From Phycisphaerales bacterium (GTDB taxonomy: Bacteria; Planctomycetota; Phycisphaerae; Phycisphaerales; UBA1924): a DNA stretch of 7,485 bases. Positions 6,198 to 7,485 of this stretch are shown here, in pieces (position 1 is the stretch's first letter; each line of letters begins with the position of its first letter). The position numbers and the translations under genes are program-made. The notes under the pieces are model-generated. The model was not told where the DNA came from and did not search any database. It was given only the letters and a program-made list of their open reading frames with translations. The DNA lies in NCBI GenBank assembly GCA_029260335.1, contig JAJDDL010000046.1, positions 1 through 7,485 on the forward strand. Reading direction: 5' to 3'.

Positions 6198-7268
6198 ATG
6201 CAAGAGCAATCACCAAATCAAGTCCAGAAATCGGGCCAGGCCATGTCCCGTCGCACGTTCGCCGCACTCGCCGGGGCCGCCGCGGCTGCCCCTTTCGCCG
6301 CCGGAGCCCCGTTCGCCCGGACAGCCGACCGCACCGGCACCCGAAACCCGGTCGTCGGAAAAGGCGAGCACACGTACGAGTGCATCCACGATTGGATCAC
6401 CCCGCCCAAGGGCCTGAGCTTCGGCGACACCCACGGCTTGACCCAAGACAAAGCCGGGCGGATCTATCTCGCCCAGACCGTGCACGCGTCGAGCGAGGGC
6501 GCCGACGCCGTTTGCGTGTTCGATCCCGATGGCAAGTTCATCGAGTCCTGGGGCTCGGAGTTCCGAGGCGGGGCCCATGGCCTGGACATACGCGAAGAGT
6601 CCGGCGAGGAGTTTCTGTACCACTGCGATACCCGCCGACGCCTGATCGTGAAGACCAATCTCAAGGGCGAGGTGCTCTTTGAGCGGTCGTTCCCGTCCGA
6701 AGCGGGCGTGTATGCCGACGCCGGGCGTTGGTGCCCGACCAACGTCGCGTTCAGCCCCGATGGCGATTTCCTCGTCGGCGATGGCTACGGCTCGAGTTAC
6801 ATCCATCGCTACTCGGCCGACGGCTCTTACAAATCAACGATCGCCCGTCCGGGTTCGAAGACGGGCGAGGTCTCGTGTCCCCATGGGTTGTGGCTGGATG
6901 ATCGATTCGATGAGCCGAGACTCGCGGTCGCCGATCGCAGCAATCGCCGGATCCAGTACATGACATTCGAGGGTGAACACCTCGGATTCGTGCGTGCGGG
7001 GATTCGCCAGCCGTGCCATTTCAAGACTCGCAACGGCTTCCTGCTCGTGCCCGACCTCGCCTCGGTTGTCACGATTCTGGGTCCTGAAAATCAGGTGATC
7101 ACCCATTTGGGCGATGGTCAGCCGAGTAACCTGCGCGGTGCGCCGCGCGAGAAGTTTATTGATGGCAAGTTCGTGCATCCGCACGACGCCATCTGGCTTG
7201 CAAATGGTGATATCCTTGTCGCCGAGTGGGTGCCGATTGGCCGGGTCACTCTGCTGCGCAAAACCTAG
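6198..7268 (+). CDS. Tat-exported six-bladed beta-propeller (NHL/PAL-like)
   Basis: The 356-residue precursor carries a twin-arginine signal: S-R-R-T-F at 17-21 followed by an alanine-rich hydrophobic stretch to about 40. The protein is thus expected to cross the inner membrane folded. The mature part is an NHL-type propeller, with blade openings recurring about every 50 residues: T-H-G (His79), A-H-G-L-D (His127), C-P-T-N (180), C-P-H-G-L (His229), P-C-H-F (His274), H-P-H-D (His329). Segments such as FLVGDGYGSSYIHRYS and RLAVADRSNRRIQ resemble the peptidyl-hydroxyglycine alpha-amidating lyase (PAL) propeller. His79, His229 and His329 sit where PAL has its zinc ligands. Folded export would suit a metal-loaded protein. 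The exact reaction is unknown, and a non-enzymatic binding role is possible. It is divergent from the lipoprotein gene across 169 bases. Confidence 0.88.
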   Translation: MQEQSPNQVQKSGQAMSRRTFAALAGAAAAAPFAAGAPFARTADRTGTRNPVVGKGEHTYECIHDWITPPKGLSFGDTHGLTQDKAGRIYLAQTVHASSEGADAVCVFDPDGKFIESWGSEFRGGAHGLDIREESGEEFLYHCDTRRRLIVKTNLKGEVLFERSFPSEAGVYADAGRWCPTNVAFSPDGDFLVGDGYGSSYIHRYSADGSYKSTIARPGSKTGEVSCPHGLWLDDRFDEPRLAVADRSNRRIQYMTFEGEHLGFVRAGIRQPCHFKTRNGFLLVPDLASVVTILGPENQVITHLGDGQPSNLRGAPREKFIDGKFVHPHDAIWLANGDILVAEWVPIGRVTLLRKT

Positions 7269-7276
7269 AAGAAGGA

Positions 7277-7308
7277 TTCACCACAGAGGCACAGAGGGCA
7301 CAGAGAAG
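7277..7308. repeat. CACAGAGG-type intergenic repeat
   Basis: Just after the propeller stop there are three near-copies of CACAGAGR at 7282, 7290 and 7299 (spacing 8 and 9), preceded by TTCAC and followed by AGAG. From memory, this motif recurs between genes in planctomycetes and several other phyla, often mistranslated as a His-Arg-Gly-Thr-Glu peptide. Its function is not known to me. The frame running through it is not a gene. Confidence 0.6.
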
Positions 7309-7348
7309 AGGCTCGGCTTATGGCTTGAGGGCACGATCACAGGCCCGA

Positions 7349-7485
7349 CCGTGAGGGAGCGGCGTCTACCCGTACTTCTCTTCCTCCCATGCCGCATGTC
7401 CCAGTTATGCTCTAGGCTTCTGGAGACCCTCGAAAATGCGAGGGTTGGTAGAGTTCCGAGAACTGGTAGACGCCCTTCCTGACGG
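7349..7485. repeat. Imperfect long-range inverted repeat at the window edge
   Basis: The left arm (7349-7370) and right arm (7465-7485) are inverted copies. The inner ten bases are perfect (GGCGTCTACC at 7361-7370 against GGTAGACGCC at 7465-7474). Outside these, 9 of 11 bases match after one single-base gap. The right arm ends at the last base of the window, so the pairing may continue. The 94 bases between the arms contain smaller hairpins. It could be a folded RNA, a REP-like element or the end of a small mobile repeat. No gene is supported in 7269-7485. Confidence 0.55.
7426..7445 (+). other. Hairpin inside the inverted repeat
   Basis: ACCCTCG (7426-7432) pairs perfectly with CGAGGGT (7439-7445) across a six-base AAAATG loop. 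No T-run follows, so it is not a typical intrinsic terminator. A second small stem, AGTTC-CGA-GAACT, lies at 7452-7464. Both sit between the arms of the larger inverted repeat. Confidence 0.45.

Noticed and set aside
7426..7445. Hairpin as an intrinsic terminator of the propeller gene
   Set aside because: It lies more than 150 bases after the stop and lacks a T-run; it fits better as part of the repeat element.
7114..7482. Open frame of 122 codons across the propeller end and the right-edge repeats
   Set aside because: It begins inside the propeller gene in another frame and runs through the CACAGAGG repeat and the inverted repeat; its composition is not protein-like.

Overview
The window is compact, GC-rich bacterial DNA with short gaps, several convergent or divergent gene pairs, and no rRNA, tRNA, CRISPR array or insertion sequence that I can see. 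The gene content suits a planctomycete, perhaps of the Phycisphaerae. The pointers are a Tat-exported six-bladed propeller, a short lipoprotein, a tandem universal stress protein and a CACAGAGG-type intergenic repeat of a kind I associate with such genomes. This assignment is inference; no marker gene is present.

Layout. From 1 to 1313 on the + strand there is an unrecognised protein, probably cut by the window edge, followed after 11 bases by a small DUF1294 membrane protein. A MATE-family exporter (1320-2930, minus) converges on it with a 6-base gap. A short, oddly started membrane protein (3149-3403, plus) lies between the MATE gene and a minus-strand gene (3416-4579) that fuses a cobalamin-binding domain to a MeaB-type GTPase. 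A tandem UspA protein (4683-5522, plus) is divergent from that fusion across a 103-base gap carrying an extended -10 promoter. A small lipoprotein (5543-6028, minus) converges on uspA and is divergent from a Tat-exported NHL/PAL-like beta-propeller (6198-7268, plus). The last 217 bases hold no convincing gene. They contain a CACAGAGG repeat and an imperfect long-range inverted repeat enclosing small hairpins.

The genes do not form one pathway. The most distinctive is the B12-domain/GTPase fusion. It resembles the front of the fused mutase IcmF, without the catalytic mutase barrel and without the C-terminal dimerisation arm of free-standing MeaB. It probably serves an acyl-CoA mutase subunit encoded elsewhere. 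Second are the propeller with PAL-like histidines and the folded repeat at the right edge. Third is the small membrane gene, whose reading frame runs upstream through a hydrophobic stretch with no start codon, suggesting a frameshift or translational coupling. I saw no clear defence, mobile or biosynthetic system.
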